From: Lepus europaeus
Lineage: Eukaryota; Chordata; Mammalia; Lagomorpha; Leporidae
Assembly: GCF_033115175.1 (NCBI RefSeq)
Contig: NC_084831.1
Location: 42,750,002-42,814,001, forward strand
Direction: 5' to 3'
DNA: 64,000 nt
The translations under genes and the position numbers were made by a program. Position 1 is the stretch's first letter; the number at the start of each line of letters is the position of its first letter. The notes below the pieces were generated by a model. The model did no database searches. It was not told where the DNA came from and saw only the letters and a list, made by a program, of their open reading frames with translations. Shown here piece by piece: positions 15,080 through 25,417 of the stretch.

Positions 15080-15418
15080 GGCCGGTGCCACAGCTCAATA
15101 GGCTAATCCTCCGCCTTGTGCTGCCGGCACACCGGGTTCTAGTCCCAGTCAGGGCACTGGATTCTGTCCGGTTGCTCCTCTTCCAGGCCAGCTCTCTGCT
15201 GTGGCCCAGGAGTGCAGTGGAGGATGGCCCAAGTGCTTGGGCCCTGCACCCCATGGGAGACCAGGAGAAGCACCTGGCTCCTGGCTTCAGATCAGCGCGG
15301 TGCACCGGCTGCAGCGTGCCGGCCATGGCGGCCATTGGAGGGTGAACCAATGGTAAAGGAAGACCTTTCTCTCTGTTTCTCTCTCTCTCTCACTATCCAC
15401 TCTGCCTGTCAAGAAAAA

Positions 15419-15444
<26 letters not shown>
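15080..15444 (+). mobile_element. C-SINE, young, with target-site duplication
   Basis: GGCCGGTGCCACAGCTCAAT head; A tail grading into an (AG)n run at 15427-15449. The duplication AGAGAAAGTCCC occurs at 15068-15079 and 15445-15456. Confidence 0.93.
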
Positions 15445-15449
<5 letters not shown>

Positions 15450-15456
15450 AAGTCCC

Positions 15457-16799
15457 TTTTCCAGTAGGTAAACTACACATAACTTGAGGTCCAGCCCTAA
15501 GGTTTCCTCCTCCATGATGTATCTGTAGATCTTCCCAGGAGGACTGAAACACGTGTCTTGTCCAGAACTGAACTCTTGATCATTCCCAAATCTGCTCCTT
15601 CCCAACCCCTGCCATTTTAGTAAGGGACAGCGCCCTACCCAGTTTTTCAAGCCAGGAATCTGGTAGTCTTCCTGGAGGCATCCCTCTCCCTGACCTCTGC
15701 CCTCCGCTGTCACTAACCCTATGGATTCCACTTCCCAACACCTCTGGACCCTTTGCCTTCTGTGCCCAGTGCCGCCAGCCCGGGCCTGAGGCCGCCCCTG
15801 CCACTCCTGCCAGCCCATCCCCTTTTCTCTCCGCTGTTGAATCTTTTTATTCTACTCCTTTATCCAGGCCTCTTGCTTCTTTCCCATCTCTTTTACTCTG
15901 TTGCCATCAGTAATTTCTTTAGATCTTTCATTTCACTTGTTCTCGTTTCAGTTGTATCATGTCTACCAAGTTTTTCATTCCAATTGCATATTTTATTTTT
16001 CAATTCCTGATTCCACTGAAATTTCAGATTCTTTTTCAAATCTGTTTGGTTTTGGGGGCCACCTTTTGTTCCTTGCTTCAATTTCTTTATGTATTTTATA
16101 CACAATTACTTAGATTCTCTAGCTCATAATCCTACCACTGTAGTCAGGGAAATGAGTTGTGCTCCTTGTTTCTGGTGCCTGTCGCGCACAGTGGCTTGTT
16201 TTATGCGTTTTCTAATTTTATTAGGAACTCATGTTTGACTGATCCTACAAGGACCATGGGAAAACATATTCCTCCAGAAAGCTTCTTCACTTACTTGGCT
16301 AGGTTATCTTGGGCACTACTACCAATTAAGTTACTATTTAAGTTATTATTTATGATTTTTGGGACTGCAAAGGTACTGTGCATGCAAATCTAAAAATGTG
16401 TGTGAGGGCAGCCCAATGTTTAGAATTGTCTAGGGGATCTCCCTCCCCTCCTGCCCAAACAGTGGTCTGCCTTCGCAGGTGGGTGCATCTCTTTTCTGGC
16501 TGATCCCCCGTTTGTAGCCCTTGGAGAGCCCCAGAATTATTGAGGGTAGTGGGCAGCAAGTCTCAACTCCTCACTCTAAGTGTGCAGGCCCAGGCCCAGG
16601 CCTAGACCTTGGCTGGCATTGAAACTCAAGGTTCTCAGTTTCTGGAATCTGCAAATACCCTACAGTTGCTGTGGTTTCATCTCATTTATTAGCTTCTTCA
16701 TTCTTAGCCTAAGAGAATTTCAATAGCAGTTCAGGAACGTATATCACAGGATCAGCCTCCAGCTAGTGTTTCTGAGGGAGAAACATCCTTCTCTCTAAC
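15457..16799. other. TTC39A intron (before 22 kb exon splice), no gene seen
   Basis: Moderately GC-rich to 15830, then AT-rich to about 16420 with T-rich tracts that suggest an old repeat of unknown class. No exon recognised. Confidence 0.35.
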
Positions 16800-17290
16800 C
16801 GCTCCCCTTCATAACGGCCAAAGCTACCTTTTTAAAAGCCAGACTTAGCCATGCTACTTCTGGACTTAGAGCTCTTCCCTGCAGGCAGGTGCCTGGCCCA
16901 ACAGTTAAGACAGCCACATCCCATATGAGAATACCTGGGCTCGCGTCCTAGCTCCTCGCTCAAGTCCAGCTTCCCGCAGATGCACACTCTGGGAGGCAGC
17001 AGTGACAGCTCAAGTACTTGGGTCTCTGACAGCCATTAGGGGGACCTGGATTGGGTTCTGGGCCCAGCCCTGACCATCAAGGGCATCTGGTGAGTGCATC
17101 AGCAGATGGGACACTCTGTCTGTCTGTCTGTTCCTCTACTTCTCAAATAAGTAAATATTAAGATCGTTCACTGGCTTCCCATCACTCTTAGGGTAAAGTC
17201 CAAGTTCCTCTCTATGGCCTAAAAGGCCCCACCCAGAGCTGTCCCTGCCTCTCTCTTCAGTAGGCATGGACAGTGTCTGTTCTCCTTTGT
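16800..17290 (+). repeat. L2 fragment split by a SINE
   Basis: The left half ends TTAGAGCTCTTCCCT and the right half resumes GGCTTCCCATCACTCTTAGG, then TATGGCCTAAAAGGCCC, as in the L2 3' region. The SINE at 16886-17162 separates them. Confidence 0.55.
16886..17162 (+). mobile_element. C-SINE, older type
   Basis: GTGCCTGGCCCAACAGTTAA head, TCTCAAATAAGTAAATATTA tail. Inserted into the L2 fragment. Confidence 0.85.
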
Positions 17291-17394
17291 GCCAAGACAC
17301 AGCCTAGTGCCCCATGTGCAATCTGTCCAGCTCTGGGGGTGAGTAATGAAGAGGCGGTGCACACCTGTGGTCTGGGTGCTCCGCTACCAATCTC

Positions 17395-17545
17395 CCCTTG
17401 AACTCTCAAAACGCCCAGTGAGATGGGATTCTTACCATTCTATAGGTGAGAAAACTGAGGCACAGAGGAGAGGTGATGGCCAAGGTCACGAGCCCAAGTG
17501 TGGGCTGTAACCCAAGCTTCTACCTGAGACAGTGCCTATCAGCTC
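17395..17545 (-). repeat. MIR fragment
   Basis: Contains TAGGTGAGAAAACTGAGGCA and GCCAAGGTCACGAGC, the reverse of the MIR 3' half. Confidence 0.65.
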
Positions 17546-18040
17546 AGCCCTCAGGAGTCAGGCTTACATCAGCCCTAAACAATTCCAGAACCAAGAGCAT
17601 GCTTCCTATGTCTGCACACACACCTCACCTTTACCACCCCCACCCTCCACCAAGGAAGAGGCCTGCCTGCTTGGTCTCCCAGGACAGAAAAGAGCTCAGC
17701 CCAATGGACATCCTCCTCTGGCAGCCCTGGCACACATCTGCCCGAGCCGGGGGCAGGCCTTGAGGCGGATGTCTTCCCTCCTTTCCACTCCTCTCTAGCT
17801 GATGCAGGCCGAGGCAGAGGCGGACGCCATGGTCAGGACTGTGATGATGGAGGCTAGAGGGCCACCATGGGGCCCTCAAAGATACTGTCAGGAAAATACA
17901 GCCCCAAAACAGGAACAAGATGGACAAAGAAGCCAAGGATGGTGGAGACATGATAAGAAATCAGGAGGCACAGACTGGCAGGGCCAGCTAAACAGAGGGG
18001 GAGGCTGGGGCTAGCTGGGAGCTTTGTGAAGGCTGGGAAC
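17546..18040. other. Intronic, unique
   Basis: No repeat or exon recognised. Confidence 0.4.
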
Positions 18041-18379
18041 TTTTTTTTTTTTTTGACAGGCAGAGTGGACAGTGAGAGAGACAGAGAGAAAGGTCTTCCT
18101 TTTTTCCGTCGGTTCACTCCCCCAATGGCCGCTGCGGCCGGCGCACTGCGGCCGGCGCACCGCACTGATCCAAAGCCAGGAACCAGGGGCTTCTCCTGGT
18201 CTCCCATGCAGGTGCAGGGCCCAAGCACTTAGGCCATCCTCCATTGCCCTCCCGGGCCACAGCGGAGAGCTGGACTGGAAGAGGAGCAACCGGGACAGAA
18301 CCAGCACCCCGACCGGGACTAGAACCCAGTGTGCTGGCACCGCAGGCGGAGGATTAACCTATTGAGCCATGGCGCCGGC
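18041..18379 (-). mobile_element. C-SINE, young
   Basis: T tract, GACAGGCAGAGTGGACAGTG, ending GAGCCATGGCGCCGG. It is inserted next to the T tract of the older SINE that follows; AACTTTTT occurs on both sides. Confidence 0.93.
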
Positions 18380-18704
18380 AACTTTTTTTTTTTTTTAAGA
18401 TTTATTTTATTTCCTTGAAAGGCAAAGTTACAGGGAGAGTGGGAGAGACAGAAATCCTTCATCCACTGGTTTACTCCCCAAATGGCTGCATCGGCCATGG
18501 CTGGGCCAGACTGAAGCCAGGATCTTCTTGCAGGTCTCCCACGTGGGTGCAGGGGCCCAAGCACTCGAGCATCCTCTGCTGCTTTCCCAGGCCATTAGCA
18601 GGGAGCTGGATCCAAAGTGGAACAGCCGGAACTTGAACCTGCGCCCACATGGGATGCCGACACTGCAGGTGGTGGCTTTAACCACTCTGCCACAACCTTT
18701 GCCA
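18380..18704 (-). mobile_element. C-SINE, older type
   Basis: TTTTAAGATTTATTTTATTT start, CCACTCTGCCACAACC head. Same orientation as its younger neighbour. Confidence 0.88.
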
Positions 18705-19457
18705 TATCTGACTTAATAATAGCATTAACAGCACCCCCTACCACCAAGAGAGTATCACTGCAAATTTTATCTAAATTGACGAGTACATTATTGCACTCCA
18801 TCCTCCTACCTGCTGGAGCTCTTATCTGTGTTTGACAGATAAGGGAGTGAAGGCAGTGAAGACAGAAAGGGAGGCTGGCAGAGGACAGAAACGCTTTCTG
18901 CATAAGCACAGAGCCCAACACTCCCCTGCTCTGGCTGTGACTGAGGTCCCCCCGTCCCACAGCTGTCCCGCCTTCAAGGCCTCTCTGCTCTACAGCACCT
19001 TTCTGGGCCCAAGCAAATGCTTCTATGCAGATGGTGGCCTCGCCGTTCTGCCGGTTGAACAGGGCAGGGGCCAACCCCAGGGGCTTTGGCACAGTGGTGG
19101 GAGCCCCTCCCTTGCAGATCCCACCCACAGTTGAGGCCCAAGTGGAAGGAAGTTGGAGGTGGGAGGGGGGTGGCGGGCAGCCTGCAGCTATCCCACTGCC
19201 CTGGCCCTCCCACCTTTCTACTAGCTGAGGGTCTCATGGACAGAGTGGGAGAGAGCTGAGAGATGCTGTTCCTGCTGGGAACAGAAACCCCAGCCCTGCT
19301 GCAGTCAGGACCAGGTGGGTACCAGCGGAGGAAGGTTCCAGCAGGTCACTCAGGGGGCAGGGGGCAGTCTGGAGTATAAGCTGCTTCGAGCTCGGGCTCT
19401 ACCACAGGCATACTTTGGCTCAGAGGTAAAGTAACACGCCCTGTGGCTTCCAAAGTC
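18705..19457. other. Intronic, unique
   Basis: No repeat or exon recognised. Confidence 0.4.
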
Positions 19458-19795
19458 ATCTTTCTTTTAAACTTATTTTATTTTTAATTTATTAGAAAAG
19501 CAGAGACACAGAGAAAGGAAACAGAGACCTTCCATCCACTGGTTTACTCTCCAAAGGCCTATAACAACCAGGACTGGGCCAGGCCGAAGCTGGGAGCCAG
19601 GGACTCCATTTGCGTCTCCCACTTGGGTGTCAGGGGACCCAAGTACTTGAGCCATCACCTGCTGCTTCCCAGGTGTGCATTCGCAGGAAGCTGGAATTGA
19701 GAGCAGAGCCAGGACTGCAACCCAGGCACTCCAATATGGGACACAGGTGTCCCACGCAGGGTCTTAACCACTGCACCAAACTCTTGCCGCGCCAA
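19458..19795 (-). mobile_element. C-SINE, older type
   Basis: TTATTTTATTTTTAATTTAT start, body GAAGCTGGGAGCCAGGGACT, head CCACTGCACCAAACTC. Confidence 0.85.
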
Positions 19796-19994
19796 ATGAT
19801 TGGTCTGAATTGCAAATAGGATTGTGACTCTCCTTCCCAGAGTGTCCCTTGGCTGAGCATAAAACAGTATCACATGGCACAGAGTGATGTGGCATGGCCT
19901 CATGCAGCAAGGCCTTCAAGAGTTTTCAGGGTGGACAACCCTAGACTCAAGCTGCGCTCAGCAATTCTTTACTTAGGAAAGTTCTTTACTTAGG

Positions 19995-20130
19995 AAAGTT
20001 TACTTTAACTTGACTTAGGAAAGTTCTTTAACCTCTCTGAACCTTAGTTTTCTCATCAATGATATGGGATTGACAGTACCTCCCTCCCAATCACGTTGTG
20101 AAGAATGACTGGGAGCCACGTAAAGCACAA
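19995..20130 (+). repeat. MIR fragment
   Basis: TTCTTTAACCTCTCTGAACC, then TTTCTCATCAATGATATGGG, is a MIR 3' half. The 20-base unit ATTCTTTACTTAGGAAAGTT just before it is partly duplicated three times (19965-20025). Confidence 0.6.
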
Positions 20131-20218
20131 CAAGACATACTCAGCATGTTTTTCTAACATCTCAAGGGGCATCAGTTTTATAATGAAACTACGTAACTTT
20201 GAAAAAATGAGTGCACCA

Positions 20219-20416
20219 TGGCGGGCATGCGGCATAGCAGTTAGGACTATCCTGTATCAAAGTGCCTAGGTCTGAGGCCAGGCTTTGCTTCCGATTCCAG
20301 TTTCCTGCTAATGCACACCCTGGGAGGCAGCAGGTGATGGTCCAAATAGCTGGAATCAGCAGATGGGAGATCTCTCTTTGCCTTTCAAACAAATAAAATA
20401 AAAAAAAATTTTAAAC
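20219..20416 (+). mobile_element. C-SINE, internally deleted
   Basis: GCATGCGGCATAGCAGTTAG head and AAATAAAATAAAAAAAAATT tail with the middle third missing (body jumps from GGTGATGGTCC to CAGCAGATGGG). Confidence 0.8.
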
Positions 20417-20905
20417 TGAGTTCCCATATCCTACCATCCAGCAGTTTCTTTACTAGGGGGTACTCTGAATAAACAAACACTCACATATGCGCAAAGGACA
20501 ACTGTCCAAGAATATTCACTACGTGAGTAGCAAGAGCCTGGAACCACCTCAGTGTCCATCAGGGGGGATAAACAAATGACGGTGTCTACATGGGGTAGTC
20601 AGCATACATCAGGACCAGTGGGGAGCAGGGCTGTAGCATCAAGAATGCCAAATTTCAGAAGCCCGTTTTTGGGTGAGGCGAAGCAAACTGCAGAATGACA
20701 CAGGCTGTACCCTCCATCTATGTAAAACTGTAAAGTAAGAACAAGCTACACCTCTACAGCAGAGTAACAACCCACAGGGCGATGAGGAAACCTGGATTCA
20801 GGATGGTTGCTCCCTCTGGAGGGGAAGGAGGGGTTTTCCAGGGCACATGGTCTCTGCCACGGTTTATTTCTTTAATATAGAATGCAGTAATTGGGACATT
20901 ATGTT
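20417..20905 (+). repeat. Old L1 (L1M) 3' end
   Basis: CCATATCCTACCATCCAGCA, ACCACCTCAGTGTCCATCAG and ATAAACAAATGACGGTGT follow the order of the old mammalian L1 3' end. The same region recurs at 60.9-61.6 kb. Confidence 0.65.
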
Positions 20906-21744
20906 AATATCTGACAAAGCTGAGTGGTAAGGGAGTTCATCATTTGCTATATTCTGAAGCCTTACAAACATCTCGCAATGTTTAAAGTGGTGGAGATCTC
21001 CGATGCGGCTTGCTCACCGGTGACCATCACGCTCGGGGCTGGGCCCAGAGCAAACTCCGCTGGTGTTTGCGGAGTGACTAAGTCTACATGGAGGTGGAAA
21101 GGGTCCTGCCTGAGCTCTCCTCTGTCCAGACCCCACCGGGGGGCAGTGACCTCAAAGACTGGAGCCTGGCAGGTAAGGTTCAGTCCTACAGGGACTCCCA
21201 GCAGTACAGGAAGAGCGAGCCTGCAGCCACAGCAGGGCCAGAGGCCCCGGCCCCACACAGGCCCTGTGGCTGCTGCCAGCTGCCAGCTGGCACCTCCTCA
21301 TCTCCCTGTTCCTGTGTCAGGCTCAGGCCTTTGGCAAATATTGTCACTAGTGGTGAGGCTCCAGGCAGGATGGGCACCCCTCCCAGCTCACCTGGGCCGG
21401 ATCTCCACCCAGCAACCAGGGCTCCCGGCAGCTGCCCCTACCTACGGTGGCCCAGGGCAGCAGAGGGCTGTGTTAAGTCTCCCAGCGGTTAGCAGCTGGC
21501 CCTGCTGCAGGGCCCTGGAAGGCGCCCCCTGAGGGTCCTCGGTGGGGTGGGGTGGGGTGGGGCGAGGCTGAGCCGGGGTGGGGGGCAGCCACGCAGACAG
21601 TGCCAGCGCTCCCCTCTCCATACCGCTTCCCGCTGCGCCTCAAGGGCCCTGCTGGACCATACCCCAGCCCTCGGAGTCCGTGAAAATCCTGAAGATGATG
21701 GCTTCATGGGCTCCGACACCAGACTGAGGTGGGTTCACACCCCT
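20906..21744. other. Intronic, unique
   Basis: No exon or interspersed repeat recognised. It contains a (GGGGT)n run at 21540-21565. Confidence 0.4.
21540..21565 (+). repeat. (GGGGT)n run, G-quadruplex candidate
   Basis: Four to five GGGG blocks spaced by single T bases, followed by more G runs to 21588. The run lies 0.4 kb from the CpG island. Confidence 0.8.
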
Positions 21745-21860
21745 GCCCCAACTCTTACCTCCTGGGTGACCGCAGACAAGTCACTTAGGAGCCGTGCCTC
21801 AGTTTCCTCATCTGTTACGGGGTGACGGTAACAGGCCGCACCCACAGGTATAAACGCCAA
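21745..21860 (+). repeat. MIR fragment
   Basis: GGGTGACCGCAGACAAGTCA, then CCTCAGTTTCCTCATCTGTT, is a clear MIR 3' half. Confidence 0.7.
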
Positions 21861-22165
21861 GAGGCAGGTGAGGGGAGGCTGTGACTATGGCTGAGTGAGA
21901 AAAAGTTGGGGGGTGGGGCGGGGAAGGCAGACCTGGGGTCCCCAAGTCCCGATCTACCTCCGGGGACAGTTCTCGCTGCCTCCCTCCCCCTCACCGCCGG
22001 CGGCCGCGACCCGGGGAGGCGCGGGGTGGGGGGGCGCCGCGCCGGCCCAGCAGGGGGCTGGAAGCCGCAGTGCGGGCCGCGGGCCGGGTGGTGCGGGGCA
22101 GGCCTGGCCCCAGCCCGCCCCGGCCCCCGCCCGCGCCCCCGGGCGCCGCCCCAGCGCGCACTTAC

Positions 22166-22203
22166 CCCGCGGGCAGGGCGCCCGGGGCGCCGGCCGAGGT
22201 CAT
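22166..22203 (-). CDS. TTC39A: TTC39A alternative first coding exon (CpG island)
   Basis: The minus-strand ATG (complement of 22201-22203) opens 12 codons plus GG, reading MTSAGAPGALPA, followed by a strong donor GCGGG|GTAAGTG. GG plus the first base of exon 2 gives Gly, so the join reads [12 protein letters not shown]. The exon sits inside the densest CpG island of the window, as expected for a main promoter. The -3 base is G. The same frame stays open upstream to another ATG at 22639-22641, 146 codons earlier, but that stretch is low-complexity Ala/Pro/Gly/Arg and looks like an effect of GC content. Confidence 0.78.
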
Positions 22204-22640
22204 CGCCGAGGGGGGGCGGGCGGCGCTGCCCCCGCCGGACGCCAGCCGCGGCCCAGGTGCTGCCGCCGGAACCCCGAGGCCGCCGCTGTGCCGCCGAGCC
22301 GCGGACGCGGCGGCCGGGGAGGGGCGCGCCGGGGGCGGGGAAGGCGGCGGGGCCGGGCCGGGCCTCGGTCTGCCCACCCGCCGGGGCGGCCCGGGCGGCC
22401 GGGGCACGGCGGGGGCGGGGGCGGCCCCGCCCGGCCAGTGCCGCCCGGCGCCCCCCACCCCGCGCCGGCGGGCGGGCGTTCGGGGCGGCCCGGCCCGGGC
22501 CAGGGCGCTCCCCGCACAGACGCCACCGGGACCCGAGCGCCCGTCTTCCGCAGACGCCCGCCCTCTCTGGGGCCAGAAAGTTCTCCCAGGCCGGCGGTCC
22601 TCTGTCCTGTCACGCCCCAGCCCCACCTGAGCTCCCGTCA
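22204..22640 (-). promoter_or_regulatory. TTC39A: Putative CpG-island promoter of TTC39A (22 kb first exon)
   Basis: The DNA immediately upstream (minus sense) of the 22 kb first exon is extremely GC-rich with very many CG dinucleotides and several GC boxes (GGGGCGGGG types). No TATA box is evident. CpG-dense DNA continues across the exon down to about 21980. Promoter activity is inferred from composition and position. Confidence 0.65.
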
Positions 22641-22794
22641 CCCCACAACGTTAATGGGGATGGGGGGGCTCCCCAGAGAACGGCACAGCCTCTGGCATCC
22701 GGCGTGGGTTCGATTCCGCCCACTTGCCCAGGAGACCAGAAGGCGGGAAAGAACGCGGTCCGGTCCGGTCCTCACGGCTGGTTGGCCAGTTCAC

Positions 22795-22940
22795 ACTCGC
22801 CTTCTCAAATAATCCCCACCACTGCCGTCTTACAGATGGGGAAACAGGCGTGGAGTTACGTGACGCCCTCAGGACCACTCACCTAGTAAGTGGCAGCCTG
22901 GGAATGGAACCCAGCCTTCTTGACTCCAGAGCCCGTGATC
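22795..22940 (-). repeat. MIR fragment
   Basis: TCTTACAGATGGGGAAACAG, then CTAGTAAGTGGCAGCC, is MIR in reverse. It abuts the CpG island on its upstream side. Confidence 0.7.
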
Positions 22941-23887
22941 CAGCCCCGTGCCCGTCGGCTCCCTCTCCTGGGGCCCCTCAACCTGTGCGTGGGTCACCCG
23001 CAGCACCCCCAGATGCCCACTGTGCACCCAGCCCTGAGGTGGGTGTTTCAGCCGGGGCAGAGGGCAGCCTGGCCTCTGGGCACACAGCACCGCTGGCCCA
23101 TGAGGGGTTAACCTGCTGCCACCTCTAGGCCCCAGATGCTCTTAGCCATGACTCATCACAGCACAGGCTGCCATTAGCGCTGTCCCTTCACAAAGAGAGG
23201 CAGGACAGGAGGAGGGACTCCAGCTCCCCCTGGATCAGCGCTGAACTCGGGGGGGGGGGGGGGGGGTAGAAACAGAGGACTTGGACCAGATGCCAGCCTG
23301 GCAGGTGAGCTGGTAGTGACGGGGGAGGTCTGGGGGACTATTGCTTAACTCCAAACAGGCGGTCTGGAACTGCAGCCAGCTCCCATGCTGCCCGTGTGGA
23401 GCAGAGCCCAGATGCTCACTTTCAGAAGTCAGCCAACCTCTGGGAAGCTCATCCATGGGCATCAAAAAGCTAACTACAAGAAGTAGGCTATCATGACCTC
23501 CATCAGCAGCTATAAGGAGACCATGAAGGAGAGCCGGGGGCTTCCTGGAGGAGGTAGGAACCCTTGACCTTCCTGTTATTTAATATAGGTTAATGAAGCT
23601 GTGGAGAGGGTGTCCCCGATGGGAAACAGCATGGATGAAGGCATAGCATAGGCAGGGGAATACTGTCGACAGCGGGTGTTTGTGAGGCTGCTGAGACCCG
23701 TGATGAGGCTGGGGGCCCTGTCATGAGCCACAGCTCTCACCTCTCTAGGCACCTGCACTTGCTCTTCCCTCAGCCTGGAACGTAACTGCCTCCCTTGGCA
23801 CTTATTATTCACTCATTTTCCAAGGGTGGGTTCAGACTCTTACAAACGGGAGACCTCTTTTCAAAAAGGAGTACAAATTTGCCAATA
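22941..23887. other. Intronic, unique
   Basis: No exon or known repeat recognised, apart from the G18 run at 23249-23266. Confidence 0.4.
23249..23266 (+). repeat. Poly(G) run of 18
   Basis: Uninterrupted run of 18 G in the sequence as given. Confidence 0.9.
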
Positions 23888-24199
23888 TAGGGGCAGTGCT
23901 GCGGTGCATTGGGTTAAGCTGCCCTGTGAGACTGGCATCCCTTATGGGAGGGCCAGTTCGAGTCCTGGCTGCTCCACTTCTGATCCAGCTCCCTGCTAAC
24001 ACAACTGGGAAAGCAGCAAAAGATGGCCCAAGTACTCAGGCCCCTGACATTCATGTGGGAGACCTGGATGAAGCTCCTGGCTTTGGCTTGGCCCAGCCTT
24101 GACCATCATGACCATCTGGGGAGTGAACCAACAGCTGAAAGATTTCTTTACCTTTGTCTCTCCCTCTTTCGCTTTTCTCTGTCTTTCACATAAATATTG
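23888..24199 (+). mobile_element. C-SINE, older type
   Basis: GGGGCAGTGCTGCGGTGCAT head, TTTCACATAAATATTG tail that meets the tail of the next SINE. Confidence 0.85.
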
Positions 24200-24210
24200 A
24201 AAAGGCAGAG

Positions 24211-24255
<45 letters not shown>

Positions 24256-24517
24256 TAGATAGATCTTCCATCTGCTGGTCTATTCCCCAAATGGCCGCAA
24301 CAGCCAGGACTGACCCAAGCTGAAGCCAGGAGCCAGGAGCTTCTTCCAGGTCTCCCACACAGGTGCAGGGGCCCAAGCCATCTTCCGCTGCTTTCCTGAG
24401 TACATTAGCGGGGCATTTGATTGAAAGTGGAGCATCCAGGACTTGACCTGGTGCCCATATGGGATGCCTGAGCTGCATGGAGTGGCTTTACCTGCTATGC
24501 CACAGCTCTGGCACCTA
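24200..24517 (-). mobile_element. C-SINE, older type
   Basis: AAAGGCAGAGTTACAGAG followed by an (AG)n/(GATA)n run at 24214-24264, ending in the decayed head GCTATGCCACAGCTCTGGCA. Tail to tail with the plus copy, forming an inverted pair. Confidence 0.87.
24214..24264. repeat. (AG)n(ATAG)n microsatellite
   Basis: About 18 AG units followed by ATAGATAGATAG, grown from the SINE tail. Confidence 0.9.
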
Positions 24518-25189
24518 AAATAAATCTCTATAAATTGGGGATAATAATCCCAAATTCCCAGATACTTGGACCGTTACTGGGCTGACCCTTTGTCGTCTTC
24601 CCCTTTCTCAGTGCCTCCCCCCAGGCCTTTCCCTGTGGTCCCTGTCAGCCCAGATCGCCCCCCCCCCCCGCCCCCGCTTCAGAGTCCTGGGCCCTCCCAA
24701 CCCAGCTGGACCGGTGTCTGCAATGTGGGATTTCCTAAAGTGAGCGAGCGCCACCTCTGCAGGTTACAGGTGCGGACATCTGAATAATTCACAAGTGAAC
24801 AGGAGTATGCACAAAGGGCCCTGAAGAGGACCGTGATGTCACAGCTCTCAGATGGCCCCCCGGCAAGGGCCCCTGAGGGAGGATGTAGGCCTGCTCCTTG
24901 GATGGGCCTCCCCCTCCCCATGGACTCTACCTCCCCCTGGCTCTGTGGCCTTGGGCAAGCTGCTGCCTGCTCTGGCCCTTAGTTTGCCTCTTCCCACCAA
25001 ATATGAAGGGAGAGAAGCTTGGTACAGGAGCTCAAGGCTCCTCCCGGCTCTGATGTCCTCCCTTCTATGTGCTGGGCTTTCCTACCAAAGTCTGGCCTCT
25101 GGGAGCTGCCCTGGGCAGCGCAGTCCTGACTGAAGAGCAGAGCTCTAAGGAGGGTGTCTAACATCGAGCATCGTCCTGCCAGGGCTCAG
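24518..25189. other. Intronic, unique
   Basis: Includes a C-rich run at 24658-24676. No exon or repeat recognised. Confidence 0.4.
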
Positions 25190-25300
25190 CACCCAGGCTG
25201 CAGAGCCAGGAAAATCTGCATGGACTCCTGGCCTCACTGGATCCTGGCTGCGCAGCCCCAAGCAAGTCAGGGAATTAGCTTGAGGTAGGGTAGGGAGTTA
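25190..25300 (+). repeat. Probable MIR fragment
   Basis: GCAGAGCCAGGAAAATCTGC, then CCAAGCAAGTCAGGGAATTA, weakly follows MIR. Confidence 0.45.
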
Positions 25301-25417
25301 TTCCAAGAGCAGGTTCAAAAGCCAGGTCTGCACCCCAGCTCTAACACCAGACCAGAGACTTTTTCTCAGCAACGGGGGTGAAGACGGCACCAGCCACCCT
25401 GGGTTATTGCAAGGATT

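Larger units (their letters stand above)
21980..22640. other. CpG island
   Basis: About 660 bases of very high G+C with dense CG dinucleotides, in sharp contrast to the CpG-poor flanks. It contains the 22166-22203 first exon of TTC39A. Long open frames on both strands here are composition artefacts. Confidence 0.85.

Noticed and set aside
15830..16420. AT-rich block as a possible viral or L1 coding fragment
   Set aside because: No frame of useful length shows recognisable reverse-transcriptase or capsid-type sequence; left as unclassified intronic DNA.
21895..22886. Plus-strand open frames of 305 and 326 codons in the CpG island
   Set aside because: Arg/Gly/Pro/Ala-rich, present in all frames of very GC-rich DNA, antisense to the TTC39A exon, no recognisable family.
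24214..24264. CRISPR-like or satellite array
   Set aside because: Simple AG/GATA microsatellite within a SINE tail; no spacers.
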